From the NCBI RefSeq assembly GCF_900110835.1, contig NZ_FOJG01000002.1, positions 1,330,979-1,394,978 of the forward strand: a stretch of DNA of 64,000 nt. The letters run 5' to 3'. Origin of the DNA: Chitinophaga arvensicola (GTDB lineage: Bacteria; Bacteroidota; Bacteroidia; Chitinophagales; Chitinophagaceae). This document shows, one piece after another, positions 18,581 through 27,291 of the stretch (within the stretch, counting starts at the first letter, position 1; every line of letters starts with the position of its first letter). The position numbers and the translations under genes are program-made. The notes under the pieces are model-generated. The model was not told where the DNA came from. It made no database searches and saw nothing but the letters and a program-made list of their open reading frames with translations.

Positions 18581-18604
18581 CAATCCTTACACTAAAACTT
18601 AGTC

Positions 18605-19417
18605 ATGTCTCACAATTTATTAAAAGGTAAGAAGGGAATTATTTTTGGTGCGCTGGATGAAAAATCCATTGCCTGGAAAACAGCGCTGCGCTGCGTAGCA
18701 GAAGGTGCTGAAATTGTTTTAACCAATGCACCCGTAGCCATCCGGATGGGTGAAATCAACAAGCTGGCAGAGCAATGCAAGGCGCCCGTAATTGGTGCAG
18801 ACGTCACCAATATGGACGATCTGGACAACCTGTTCCTCAAAACAAAAGAACATTTCGGTGGCGGTGTGGATTTTATCCTGCACTCTATCGGTATGAGTGT
18901 GAACGTACGTAAAGGCAACGACTATACGAATCTGAACTACGACTACATGCATAAATCGGTGGATATCTCCGCCATGAGCTTTCACCGGGTATTGCAAACC
19001 GCCATTAAGCACGACGCCATCAATGAATGGGGCTCCGTAGTGGCATTGACTTTTATCGCTGCACACCTGGCATTCCCCAACTACAACGAAATGGCCGACA
19101 TCAAAGCGATGCTGGAAAGCATTACCCGCAGTTTCGGATACCAGTACGGCATGAAAAAGAATGTGCGTATCAATACGGTGTCACAGTCACCCACCATGAC
19201 CACCGCAGGACAAGGGATTTCCGGCTTCGATGGCTTTGTGAGCTTTTCCGAAAAAATGTCGCCACTGGGAAATGCTACCGCCGACCAGTGCGCGGAGTTT
19301 ACCGTTTCCCTCTTCTCCGATTACACCAGAATGGTGACTATGCAGAATCTCTTTCACGACGGTGGTTTTTCCAGTACCGGTGTAACAGAAGCAGTCATTC
19401 AACAGATGTCTAAATAG
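18605..19417 (+). CDS. fabI: Enoyl-[acyl-carrier-protein] reductase (NADH)
   Basis: The last reductive step of the type II fatty acid elongation cycle, in the cytoplasm. The 270-residue length and the motifs match FabI: an SDR-like N terminus (GIIFGALDEKSIAW), the LHSIGMS segment, and the catalytic pair Y160 and K167 in the spaced Y-x6-K form (YNEMADIK) typical of FabI rather than classical SDRs. QSPTMTTAG near 193 belongs to the substrate-binding flap region. It is probably a single-gene unit, followed by a strong terminator. Confidence 0.95.
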   Translation: MSHNLLKGKKGIIFGALDEKSIAWKTALRCVAEGAEIVLTNAPVAIRMGEINKLAEQCKAPVIGADVTNMDDLDNLFLKTKEHFGGGVDFILHSIGMSVNVRKGNDYTNLNYDYMHKSVDISAMSFHRVLQTAIKHDAINEWGSVVALTFIAAHLAFPNYNEMADIKAMLESITRSFGYQYGMKKNVRINTVSQSPTMTTAGQGISGFDGFVSFSEKMSPLGNATADQCAEFTVSLFSDYTRMVTMQNLFHDGGFSSTGVTEAVIQQMSK

Positions 19418-19451
19418 AAAACAATATAATTGACAGGGATGCATTCCTGTA

Positions 19452-19492
19452 GAAGCCGGACGGGTTATACTCGTCCGGCTTCGTTGTTTTTT
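19452..19492 (+). terminator. Rho-independent terminator after fabI
   Basis: An 11-bp perfect stem GAAGCCGGACG/CGTCCGGCTTC, nine-base loop and T-rich tail. Confidence 0.9.
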
Positions 19493-19664
19493 ACAGCATT
19501 TACCTCCCATTCAGGCGGTCTGCCATATAACAAAATTATGGCCTCAGTCCCAGGTCAGTCCCTGTTCCCCCGTACATAAGCCCTATGTAAGCACCTCCAT
19601 AATATATGGTTTATCTGGCAATAAACAATAGATTATTTAGACGATGTATGGGAAACGAAATATC

Positions 19665-22124
19665 CTACGGCCTTAAACTGATCCGCTCTCCGGGAGCAGT
19701 GTTCAACTCCAGTACTCCTTTTGTAATGGCATGTTTCCCGCTGGCGTTGGTATAACTTCCTTTTGCGCCCCAGGGTACCATTACTTTCAATGGATGTCCT
19801 TTTTCACTGAGAATATTTACCGCAGTCACCTGTCCTTTCGCCTGCCGGGCGCTGACCAGGAAAGCGCCTGCGGCACGCAGGTTGTCAAAGGCAGCATCTT
19901 TGGTTTTCGACCAGTTGGGAAATAAACGGATGGTGCCATTGTAGCCCTGCATCAGGCATTCATTGACGACTGCGGGCAGTGCAAAATTCTCAAACCAGAT
20001 GCCCATGGGCGCCATGTAGTTAAAAGGCGTCTGATCGTTGTAGCGGCCGCCTGTCTGCATTACCATATCGGTGGCGGTACCGTTTGGCAGCAGGGAATAA
20101 CGTACCTGACGGCTAAAGCGGTCGAGATCCAGCTGGCCTATACGGGCGGCCTGCAGGTGCTGCATCACGAGGTCGTTGCCACCTTCATTCTGTTGGTGCA
20201 GGAAGGTGTTGTTTAATAATACAGCGGTTTCGCCGGTGGTGTGCAATCCATGTTCTTCGCCCGGGAATACTGTTACCAGTGGGTTTGGGAGATTATATAC
20301 TACCTGGTCATGTTCTTCCGGTACAGATACCAGCACCTTGCCGTACTTATGCGACATAGCCGTAGGATAATCGGGGTAGTGCGCCAGTATGTCGCGGATA
20401 TCAGTCAATAACGTTTGTTCGTTAGCGGTAGTACCCATTATGGTTGTTGCCTGTTCAAAGGCATGAAAGATGAATTTTGTGAGGGTAAGATCAACGGTGC
20501 AATCGTAGTTGTATTTAAAGCCGGTTCGCAGTGCATACAACTCCGGCGGTACGGTCGGGAAAATGTGATAGCGGTCGTCTTTCCAGCGGGAGCCGCCATG
20601 CGCATCGGGGCGTTTCATATAAGCCACGAGAAATTGTACTGCTGCACGGATCGGCTCATAGGCCCTGCTGCGCAGGAAACTGGTATCACCGGAGTAAAGA
20701 TAGTGCCACCACAAACCCTGTACAGCCCAGGGTGTTTCACTGACTTCCCAGCCCCAGTCGGGCACCGGGTAAGGATTCATGGTCATTTCCACCGGGTAGG
20801 CGGAGTGCGGAAAATAAGCGCCGGGCAGATGATAATATTCCTGTGCCCATTTCCGGCTTACCGGCATGAGGTCTTCGATCAGCTGCACATAGGGCAGGTT
20901 TTTCTCGGTATGATTACTGGAAAAAGTAACCCAGAAAGGTTGCTGGGTGTTGTAATTCATATGGTAATCGCCGTGCCAGGCGGTACCTATTTTGTTGTAG
21001 CTCCAGTTGGCAAACAGGCCGGGGCAGGTAACGCCTTCCCTGGCCGCACAGTTCAGGAAATAAAGATTGCGGTACCAGAGTTCTTCCAGGAACGCATCGC
21101 CGAGTTGTACGGCAGATTTGCGCCAGTAGGCAGACCATACCCGGCGACTCTCCGCAGCGGCCTGCTGGTAAGCACTTGCGGTAGGCGCAGCAGCAGTGGC
21201 TAATGCTTTACTCACTTTGCTGTTTAATCCTTCTTCCAGCGTTACCACGGCATTGAAATTATTCTGCGGGGCCAGCGCAGCTTCCAGGGCGCCCATTTCT
21301 TCGCGGTCGCCGCTCCAGTTGATGCGGGAGGTCTTTTTCAGCGATGTATTCACCTGTACGGTTAAACGAAATGCTTTGTCTTTGGGCGCACCGGTCACCG
21401 GGTTGTATTTCCGGGGTTCTTCTGAGGGCAATATCTGCCGGAAAGACAAACTACCGGCAGCCAGCTCCTCTGCGGTGGTATGACGGGGAAACTCCGCCGG
21501 CGTGGAAGGATCCGTCATCACTTTCACGCGGTTAAAAATATTGGCGGCGGGTTTGCCGGCAGCATCGGTCAGCTGCATATAGAGCTGATCGTGCTGCATG
21601 TCCGTAAATAACTCCAGCAACACGGTGCGTTTATCTTCCATTAAAAATTTCACGGTACACACGCCCCTGGAAATATCCAGGGTGTGCCCGATGAGTTCTG
21701 CGGTACGGCGGTCGAATCCCAGCACCAGCGACCCGCAGGGAAAGGGCCGGGGATAAGGCTGGTGATAGTTATCTGCCGCCATGGCATTGTACTGCTGGTA
21801 CCAGGTATCTCCGGCCAGATCGGGAATATCTTTTACGCGGTTGAACACATAGTTGAAATCACGGAGCGAGTCGCGGTGATTTTCCGCGATGCGGATATCC
21901 CAGACGTTGTTATGTCCGAAATACAATACCACGGCATCGGGCCGGGTGGTCACCACCACGCCCATGCCGCCATTGCCCAGCAGGGCGCCTTCAAAAAAAT
22001 CGGGAGCGGGCTTGTTGTACACCAGCGCATGTTTTGCGGCCAGTTGCTCCGCAGACAGCGGCGCCTGTGCATCCAGGACCTGACTACAGAGTGCAGCCAG
22101 TACAATACCATACAGTTTCTTCAT
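19665..22124 (-). CDS. Divergent GH95-like glycoside hydrolase, secreted
   Basis: The protein (819 residues) carries a signal peptide (cleavage near LDAQ) and an N-terminal GH95-type sandwich domain beginning with EGALLGNGGMGVVV. An (alpha/alpha)6 barrel follows with WHGDYHMNYNTQQPFW, a family landmark, then a C-terminal segment (FPNWSKTKDAAFDNLRAAGAF). GH95 enzymes cleave alpha-L-fucosides or alpha-L-galactosides. Unlike the GH95 at 29331, it lacks the SPENSF and FQIDGNYG motifs: PPELY and IWFENFALPAVV stand in similar places. Its catalytic residues and linkage may therefore differ. It is the last gene of the operon starting at 27122, 12 bases after the symporter gene. Confidence 0.8.
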   Translation of the reverse strand: MKKLYGIVLAALCSQVLDAQAPLSAEQLAAKHALVYNKPAPDFFEGALLGNGGMGVVVTTRPDAVVLYFGHNNVWDIRIAENHRDSLRDFNYVFNRVKDIPDLAGDTWYQQYNAMAADNYHQPYPRPFPCGSLVLGFDRRTAELIGHTLDISRGVCTVKFLMEDKRTVLLELFTDMQHDQLYMQLTDAAGKPAANIFNRVKVMTDPSTPAEFPRHTTAEELAAGSLSFRQILPSEEPRKYNPVTGAPKDKAFRLTVQVNTSLKKTSRINWSGDREEMGALEAALAPQNNFNAVVTLEEGLNSKVSKALATAAAPTASAYQQAAAESRRVWSAYWRKSAVQLGDAFLEELWYRNLYFLNCAAREGVTCPGLFANWSYNKIGTAWHGDYHMNYNTQQPFWVTFSSNHTEKNLPYVQLIEDLMPVSRKWAQEYYHLPGAYFPHSAYPVEMTMNPYPVPDWGWEVSETPWAVQGLWWHYLYSGDTSFLRSRAYEPIRAAVQFLVAYMKRPDAHGGSRWKDDRYHIFPTVPPELYALRTGFKYNYDCTVDLTLTKFIFHAFEQATTIMGTTANEQTLLTDIRDILAHYPDYPTAMSHKYGKVLVSVPEEHDQVVYNLPNPLVTVFPGEEHGLHTTGETAVLLNNTFLHQQNEGGNDLVMQHLQAARIGQLDLDRFSRQVRYSLLPNGTATDMVMQTGGRYNDQTPFNYMAPMGIWFENFALPAVVNECLMQGYNGTIRLFPNWSKTKDAAFDNLRAAGAFLVSARQAKGQVTAVNILSEKGHPLKVMVPWGAKGSYTNASGKHAITKGVLELNTAPGERISLRP

Positions 22125-22136
22125 AACGGGAAATTA

Positions 22137-23759
22137 TTATCGGAACACCCAGTACAATACTGCCATCATCAGCAGTAATACAGTGGATAATACTTTATAG
22201 TTGGCCAGTCCGGGCCAGCCTTTCACACGTAAAGGCGCCAGCGGACTTTCCCAGTAAAGGCGGTTGCTTTCAGCGGTATGCTGCATCGGAAACGCAAAAG
22301 ACAACATCACCTGTAATACCACGCACACTACGAACAGGTAAAACGCCACCATCAGCGGAGGGATATTGATCGGGTATAACTTACCCAGCAGGTATACACC
22401 CGCACCCAGTGCGGATCCTATCCACAAGGTATATTGCGCCGCCTGCGAAGAGGCCTTTTTCCAGAATACGCCCAACAGGAACACGCAGGTGATAGGTGGT
22501 GCAATATGCGATATCACATCATTAATGCCGTTAAAAAGGCTCTCGTACCTGTTCAGCAGGGGTAGGAGCCCAATCGACAATAAAAGCGCTAAAACGGCCG
22601 CAATACGGCCAGTTTTCACGAGTTGTTGATCAGTCGCCTCCGGACGGTTCCTTTTGTACAGGTCATAGCTCACAAGCGTGGCAATGGAGTTGAGTGCGCC
22701 GGAGATCTGGCTCATCAGCCCCGACAGCAATGCCGCTACCAGTACGCCCACCAGGCCGGGAGGTACTAGCTTCGTGATCATCACGGAATAGATCCCCTTT
22801 GTATGCAGCTGTCCATCGGCCTGCCGCAATACTTCCAGGTCGAGATGGCCCTGTTTGTATAACACGTAGGCGAGTAAACCGGGGAGAATAAAAATGAATA
22901 CGGGCAACACTTTGATAAAACCACAGAACAAAGCGCCGGTGCGGGCATGGTTTTCATCCTTTGCACCGAGTACGCGCTGCACAATGGTCTGGTCTGCACA
23001 CCAGTACCAGATACCGATCACGGGATACCCCAGGAACACCGCATACCAGGGCAATCCGCTGGGATCGCCGGATGAATGCAGCATGGAGAGTTTATCCAGT
23101 TGCCCGCCGTCCTGCAATACCTGCATCACGGGTTGCCAGCCGCCTACTTTCCACCACGACAACACCGTAATGATCACCGCACCCGTGAGCAGCACAATGG
23201 TTTGCACGGCTTCCGTGACCACTACCGCCCGCAGGCCGCCCACAATGGTGTAAGCGCCTGTGACCAATGCAATGGCGATGATGCTGGTAAACATATTGAT
23301 GCCGAACAACGTTTCCAGCACAATACCACCCGCCAGGAACGAAAAGGCAATATGGATCACTACCGCCGATACCACCGACACCACGGCGAGCCAGTCGCGG
23401 CAGGCCCGGTTGTAACGCCGTTCCAGGAAATCCGGCAGGGTGGCCACACCGGAACGGATGTAAAAAGGAATAAAGAATAAGGCCAGGAGAATGAGCGTAA
23501 AAGCCGCCATCCATTCGAAGTTACCCGCCAGCAGCCCCGTATCAAATCCGCTCTGGGCAAGACTCACCAGGTGCAGGCAGGAGATATTCGTGGCAAACAA
23601 CGCCATGCCTATCATGGGCCATTTGAGCGATTTTCCCGCCAGGAAATATTCGCCGGCAGCGGCGCCGTCCTTCTTGCCGGATAGTCCGGCCCAGAAGCCC
23701 AGCGCCACAATAAAGGCGATATAGCAAATGCTGATAATTATATCTGTAGTGGAAATCAT
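22137..23759 (-). CDS. Sodium:solute symporter (SSS/SLC5), probable fucose or sugar importer
   Basis: A 540-residue protein with about 13-14 membrane segments and SSS landmarks: EYFLAGKSLKWPMIGMALFATNISCLHLVSLAQSG with its segment-2 unwound region, FIPFYIRSGVATLPDFLERRYN, and the GGLRAVVVTEAVQ motif. It catalyses sodium-coupled uptake across the inner membrane. Its start overlaps the stop of the L-fuconate dehydratase gene by four bases (ATGA). Context makes L-fucose or a fucosyl oligosaccharide breakdown product the likely cargo (inference). Confidence 0.92.
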   Translation of the reverse strand: MISTTDIIISICYIAFIVALGFWAGLSGKKDGAAAGEYFLAGKSLKWPMIGMALFATNISCLHLVSLAQSGFDTGLLAGNFEWMAAFTLILLALFFIPFYIRSGVATLPDFLERRYNRACRDWLAVVSVVSAVVIHIAFSFLAGGIVLETLFGINMFTSIIAIALVTGAYTIVGGLRAVVVTEAVQTIVLLTGAVIITVLSWWKVGGWQPVMQVLQDGGQLDKLSMLHSSGDPSGLPWYAVFLGYPVIGIWYWCADQTIVQRVLGAKDENHARTGALFCGFIKVLPVFIFILPGLLAYVLYKQGHLDLEVLRQADGQLHTKGIYSVMITKLVPPGLVGVLVAALLSGLMSQISGALNSIATLVSYDLYKRNRPEATDQQLVKTGRIAAVLALLLSIGLLPLLNRYESLFNGINDVISHIAPPITCVFLLGVFWKKASSQAAQYTLWIGSALGAGVYLLGKLYPINIPPLMVAFYLFVVCVVLQVMLSFAFPMQHTAESNRLYWESPLAPLRVKGWPGLANYKVLSTVLLLMMAVLYWVFR

Positions 23760-24997
23760 CCGGCAAAAGTATTAAGGGCCAGCAGGTCACAGCTGCTGCC
23801 CGGCGCCTCAGGCGTCTGGTAAAAGCCGTCTGTAATCTGCGCCGGGTGGGTGAAATGCGCACGCAGGTGCGGAATATGTTCCAGGAATAGCGCATCATGC
23901 CCCATACCGATATGATTGAACAAAACAAGATGCTGATGCAGTTGTCCCATATCTCCCACATGCGGTACTACGGGCACGCCAAACTTTTTACACAACAGGC
24001 TCACGGTAATGAATTCACTGACACCTCCTACCCTTACGGCATCTACCTGTATAAAACCGGCGCAACCGGTTTGCAGGTAATTCTTGAAAATCACTTTATT
24101 GGGTACATGTTCGCCCAGTGCCAGTTTCAGCGGGTTCAGGGCGTCGGCCAGCGTTTTATGCGCCAGGATATCATCCGGATGCGTAGGTTCTTCAATCCAG
24201 TAAGGTTGAATATCTGCCAGTCTTTTCCCGATAGCAATTGCCTGCGGCAGATTCCATTGCTGGTTGGCATCCACCATTACTTTGATCTGCGGGCCGACAG
24301 CATTCCTCACAATATGCGCTCTTCGTATATCCGTGTCCGGGTCTTTGGCGCCCACTTTTAATTTCAATGCTTTAAAACCATTGTCCAATGCGCGTTTGCA
24401 GTTGGCTTCCAGTTGTTCATCCGGGTAATTAAACCAGCCGGCAGAAGTATCATAGGCCGGGTAACCCGTGCGCAGTACGCCTTCTCTTGCCGTTCTGGAG
24501 GTTTGCATCTCCGTTAACATCTGTATCGCTTCTTCTTTGGAGAGTACTTCTTCGAGATACGACAGGTCGAGGGTATTCACCACCTGTTCAGGTGTGAGAT
24601 CCAGCAACAGTTTCCACAGCGGCACCTGTTGTTGTTTGGCCCACAGGTCATAACAGGCATTGGTGACCGCAGCCAGCGCCAGGTGTACTACGCCTTTGTG
24701 AGGCCCGAGCCAGCGGAACTGCTGCTCGTCCGAGCGCTGCTTAAACCAGTCGCCGAAAGTAGCCATTACTTCGGGGAGTTCCTTTCCTACCAGTTTTTCG
24801 CCATAGAACCTGGCTGCTGCGCAAACCAGTTCATTCCCTGCGCCGAGCGTAAAAGCCAGGCCTGTACCGCAATTGCCTTTATCGTCATAGAGGCAGGCTA
24901 CCGTGTAGGAATATACGGGATTCTGATGCACTGCATCACTACCGGCGCCGCCTGTGAGGGGAAACCGGGCATCTTTAACAACTATCTTCGTGATCAT
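23756..24997 (-). CDS. L-fuconate dehydratase (enolase superfamily, ENOSF1-like)
   Basis: Converts L-fuconate to 2-keto-3-deoxy-L-fuconate. The 413-residue sequence shares features with bacterial FucD and human ENOSF1: RWLGPHKGVVHLA near 95-107, GYPAYDTSAGW near 178-188, and WIEEPTHPDDILAH. Catalytic residues are visible: K212 and K214 of the KxK motif, metal ligands D243, E269 and E296, D319, and H346. It starts one base after the GH29 fucosidase stop and overlaps the symporter start. With the HSD17B14-like SDR it gives the first and third steps of oxidative L-fucose breakdown. I see no lactonase or later-step gene in the operon. Confidence 0.9.
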   Translation of the reverse strand: MITKIVVKDARFPLTGGAGSDAVHQNPVYSYTVACLYDDKGNCGTGLAFTLGAGNELVCAAARFYGEKLVGKELPEVMATFGDWFKQRSDEQQFRWLGPHKGVVHLALAAVTNACYDLWAKQQQVPLWKLLLDLTPEQVVNTLDLSYLEEVLSKEEAIQMLTEMQTSRTAREGVLRTGYPAYDTSAGWFNYPDEQLEANCKRALDNGFKALKLKVGAKDPDTDIRRAHIVRNAVGPQIKVMVDANQQWNLPQAIAIGKRLADIQPYWIEEPTHPDDILAHKTLADALNPLKLALGEHVPNKVIFKNYLQTGCAGFIQVDAVRVGGVSEFITVSLLCKKFGVPVVPHVGDMGQLHQHLVLFNHIGMGHDALFLEHIPHLRAHFTHPAQITDGFYQTPEAPGSSCDLLALNTFAG

Positions 24998-24998
24998 C

Positions 24999-26339
24999 TT
25001 ATTTTTTCTTATCGTTTTTTATAGGTGCAATACTGATGGCGGGTTTATCTGTTTCCAATACCACTACGGTATCGTTAGGATCAGGTAATACCGCAGGTAA
25101 TGGTATGATGAGCTGATCAGCGGTGACAGTCAGCTTTACGGCCCCGCCTTTCAGCAGGTATGCTTTCTTTATTTTCACGCCTGGCAGGGCAGGTATCGTG
25201 AGATTCCCTTTGGCGGCCTCAAAAACATGCAGGTATATTTTATTCCCGCTGCGTGTAGCCGCATACGCCGGATTAGGTTCGTAAGGTCCGCCGTGGGTAT
25301 TGTACACAGCAGCGCCGTACTGCTTTAACCAGCTACCCATTTCTTTTAAACGGACTACCTGTTCCGGTTCTATGGCGCCGTCCGGGCGCGGGCCGATGTT
25401 GAATAACAGGTTACCGTTACCACCGGCTACTTTGGCCAGTGTTTCGATACAGGTGCGCAGCGATTTCATTTTATCATTGGGTTTCCAGGCCCATTGTTCG
25501 CAGATGGTCATGCAGGTTTCCCAGGGCATGTTCATATTCAGGTCGCCGATCCGTTGCTCAGGCGTATCATAATCACCCAGGAAGGTAGCAGTACCGGAAG
25601 CATCGACCCCTGAAAACGCTTTACCCAGGCGGTTATTGATGATCAGGTCCTTTTTCAGCGTTTTAAGATATGCGTACATATCCAGCGCCATTTCTTTGGT
25701 CCATACACTTTCCCAGGGACCATCGAACCACAGCATATAAGGATCGTAATTGCTCACGAGTTCTTTCAGCTGGTTTTTCATATAGGCCACATATTTTTCT
25801 ATATGTGCATTTTTTCGTATACCCGCTCCCGTTGTATCGTAAATATTATCGGTAGGATATTCGGGATGATGCCAGTCGAGCACCGAATAATAAATGCAGA
25901 ACTGAATGCCATACTTTTTACATGCTTTGGCCAGCAGACCTACTACATCTTTTTTAAAGGGAGTAGCCATGATATTATAATCAGTATAGGCAGATGGCCA
26001 CAGGCAGAAGCCATCATGGTGCTTCGCGGTGATGACCAGGTATTTCATCCCCGCTTCGCTGGCTGTTTTCACCCATTCATCCGCATTAAATTTCACGGGA
26101 TTAAACTGCCGGTACAGGGTGTCGTAATCCGCACCGGGCACTTCCCGGTGCCTGGACCAGCCTATTTCCGTACCCCGGAGGGTAACGGGGCCCCAGTGAA
26201 TGAACATACCGAAACGGAGGTTCATGAACCTGTCCATCACCGCTTTGCTGGTGAGGATGCCCGGCGGCAGTTCCGCATTTGTTTGCGCATGGCCATACAA
26301 TGCCAGCAGCAGTAAACATAAGGTGGCAATTTTTTTCAT
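24999..26339 (-). CDS. GH29 alpha-L-fucosidase, secreted
   Basis: A 446-residue retaining fucosidase with a signal peptide (cleavage near HAQ). Family landmarks are RFGMFIHWG (42-50), TAKHHDGF (105-111), and WFDG, with D206 as the expected nucleophile. A C-terminal beta-sandwich follows. GH29 enzymes release L-fucose from glycan ends, acting in the periplasm or outside the cell. The acid/base residue varies within GH29 and I could not place it. The SDR gene lies 12 bases upstream and the fuconate dehydratase gene one base downstream. Confidence 0.95.
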   Translation of the reverse strand: MKKIATLCLLLLALYGHAQTNAELPPGILTSKAVMDRFMNLRFGMFIHWGPVTLRGTEIGWSRHREVPGADYDTLYRQFNPVKFNADEWVKTASEAGMKYLVITAKHHDGFCLWPSAYTDYNIMATPFKKDVVGLLAKACKKYGIQFCIYYSVLDWHHPEYPTDNIYDTTGAGIRKNAHIEKYVAYMKNQLKELVSNYDPYMLWFDGPWESVWTKEMALDMYAYLKTLKKDLIINNRLGKAFSGVDASGTATFLGDYDTPEQRIGDLNMNMPWETCMTICEQWAWKPNDKMKSLRTCIETLAKVAGGNGNLLFNIGPRPDGAIEPEQVVRLKEMGSWLKQYGAAVYNTHGGPYEPNPAYAATRSGNKIYLHVFEAAKGNLTIPALPGVKIKKAYLLKGGAVKLTVTADQLIIPLPAVLPDPNDTVVVLETDKPAISIAPIKNDKKK

Positions 26340-26351
26340 TGTTCTGTTCTT

Positions 26352-27122
26352 TTATAGCGAATGTTTGTATCCCAGTTCAGCGCCGCCACTCACGGGCATA
26401 ATACAGCCTGTTACGAAACGGGCCTGTTCGGATAACAGGAACGCACATACGTCGGCAATCTCCGTAGCTTCGGGGCAATAGCCGAGTGCATGGATCTGGT
26501 CCAGATATTGTTCAATCCTGGCAGGTTCCGGTTGCTCCTGGCTCCACCGGCGCAGCATGGGTGTCCATACTCCTGCGGGTGCTACCGCATTCACGCGGAT
26601 ACCGAAAGGTGCATAGTCCAGCGCCATGGCTTTGGTGAGTGCATTCACCGCGCCTTTGCTGCCGGCATAGGCGGCATGGTTCTCCTGCCCTATGTCTCCT
26701 ACCATACTGCTGGTATTGAGAATGCAGCCTTTGGTGACCTTCAGGGCAGCGATGCCATAACGGGTGGTGTAATAAATGCCGCGCACATTTACATTCATCA
26801 CCTGCTCCCATTCGGCTTCCGAGGTTTCGTGCAAAGGTTTCGAGGGACTGGCCACACCTGCGTTATTGTGAATGGCATGGAGTTGTCCGTGGGTTTGAAG
26901 CACTTTGCCGATGGCGGCCTGTATATCGTTGCTGTTGTTCAGATCTGCCGACAGGAAGCTATGCGGGGCGCCCAGTTTTTCCTGCAAACGGTGCAATGCT
27001 GCTTCATCTTTATCTATCACCGCTACTACTGCACCTTGCTGCGCATATGCTTCCGCACAGGCCTGGCCTATGCCGGAGGCGCCACCTGTAATCAGGACAA
27101 TTTTGTTTTTCAGTATCATCAT
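26352..27122 (-). CDS. SDR resembling HSD17B14, probable L-fucose dehydrogenase
   Basis: A classical SDR of 256 residues: TGGASGIG (12-19), NNAG (86-89), S138 or S139, and YAGSK with Y152 and K156. Several stretches resemble human HSD17B14, recently recognised as an L-fucose dehydrogenase: SSMVGDIGQ, the VWTP segment after RVNAVAP, and the C-terminal GGAELGY. It would oxidise L-fucose to L-fuconolactone. The alternative is 2-keto-3-deoxy-L-fuconate dehydrogenase. It is the first gene of the fucosidase/fuconate dehydratase operon, divergent from araC, with a predicted promoter at 27192-27199. The enzyme class is certain. The substrate is inferred from context and resemblance. Confidence 0.88.
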   Translation of the reverse strand: MMILKNKIVLITGGASGIGQACAEAYAQQGAVVAVIDKDEAALHRLQEKLGAPHSFLSADLNNSNDIQAAIGKVLQTHGQLHAIHNNAGVASPSKPLHETSEAEWEQVMNVNVRGIYYTTRYGIAALKVTKGCILNTSSMVGDIGQENHAAYAGSKGAVNALTKAMALDYAPFGIRVNAVAPAGVWTPMLRRWSQEQPEPARIEQYLDQIHALGYCPEATEIADVCAFLLSEQARFVTGCIMPVSGGAELGYKHSL

Positions 27123-27191
27123 GTTTCTTTTTCCGTGGATAATGGATCGTTATTTCATACGTGAAACGGGTGACTGTGCTGCACCTGTTTC

Positions 27192-27199
27192 CAAAAGTA
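27192..27199 (-). promoter_or_regulatory. Predicted -7 box of the fucose operon
   Basis: Read on the minus strand this is TACTTTTG, a perfect TAnnTTTG. It lies exactly 31 bases downstream of the palindrome at 27231-27244. No -33 TTTG is found at the usual distance, which suggests dependence on an activator. Confidence 0.6.
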
Positions 27200-27227
27200 A
27201 GCCGGGAAAAGGTAGATCATCCCGGTG

Positions 27228-27262
27228 AAATTGACTTAAATCAACACTATTTTGACTTTATT
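27228..27262. promoter_or_regulatory. Predicted AraC operator, identical to the block at 36514-36548
   Basis: This 35-bp block between the divergent SDR and araC genes is identical to one upstream of the second fucoside operon. It contains the near-perfect palindrome TTGACTTAAATCAA (27231-27244). It sits where an activator for the minus-strand operon, or an autoregulator of araC, would bind. Confidence 0.7.
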
Positions 27263-27282
27263 CTTTATTTTAACTATTTTAG
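27251..27282 (+). promoter_or_regulatory. Predicted araC promoter
   Basis: TTTG at 27251-27254 and TATTTTAG at 27275-27282, 20 bases apart, fit the Bacteroidota TTTG/TAnnTTTG promoter with one mismatch. The -33 part lies inside the operator block, so araC may control its own synthesis. Confidence 0.5.
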
Positions 27283-27291
27283 TCGGACAAT

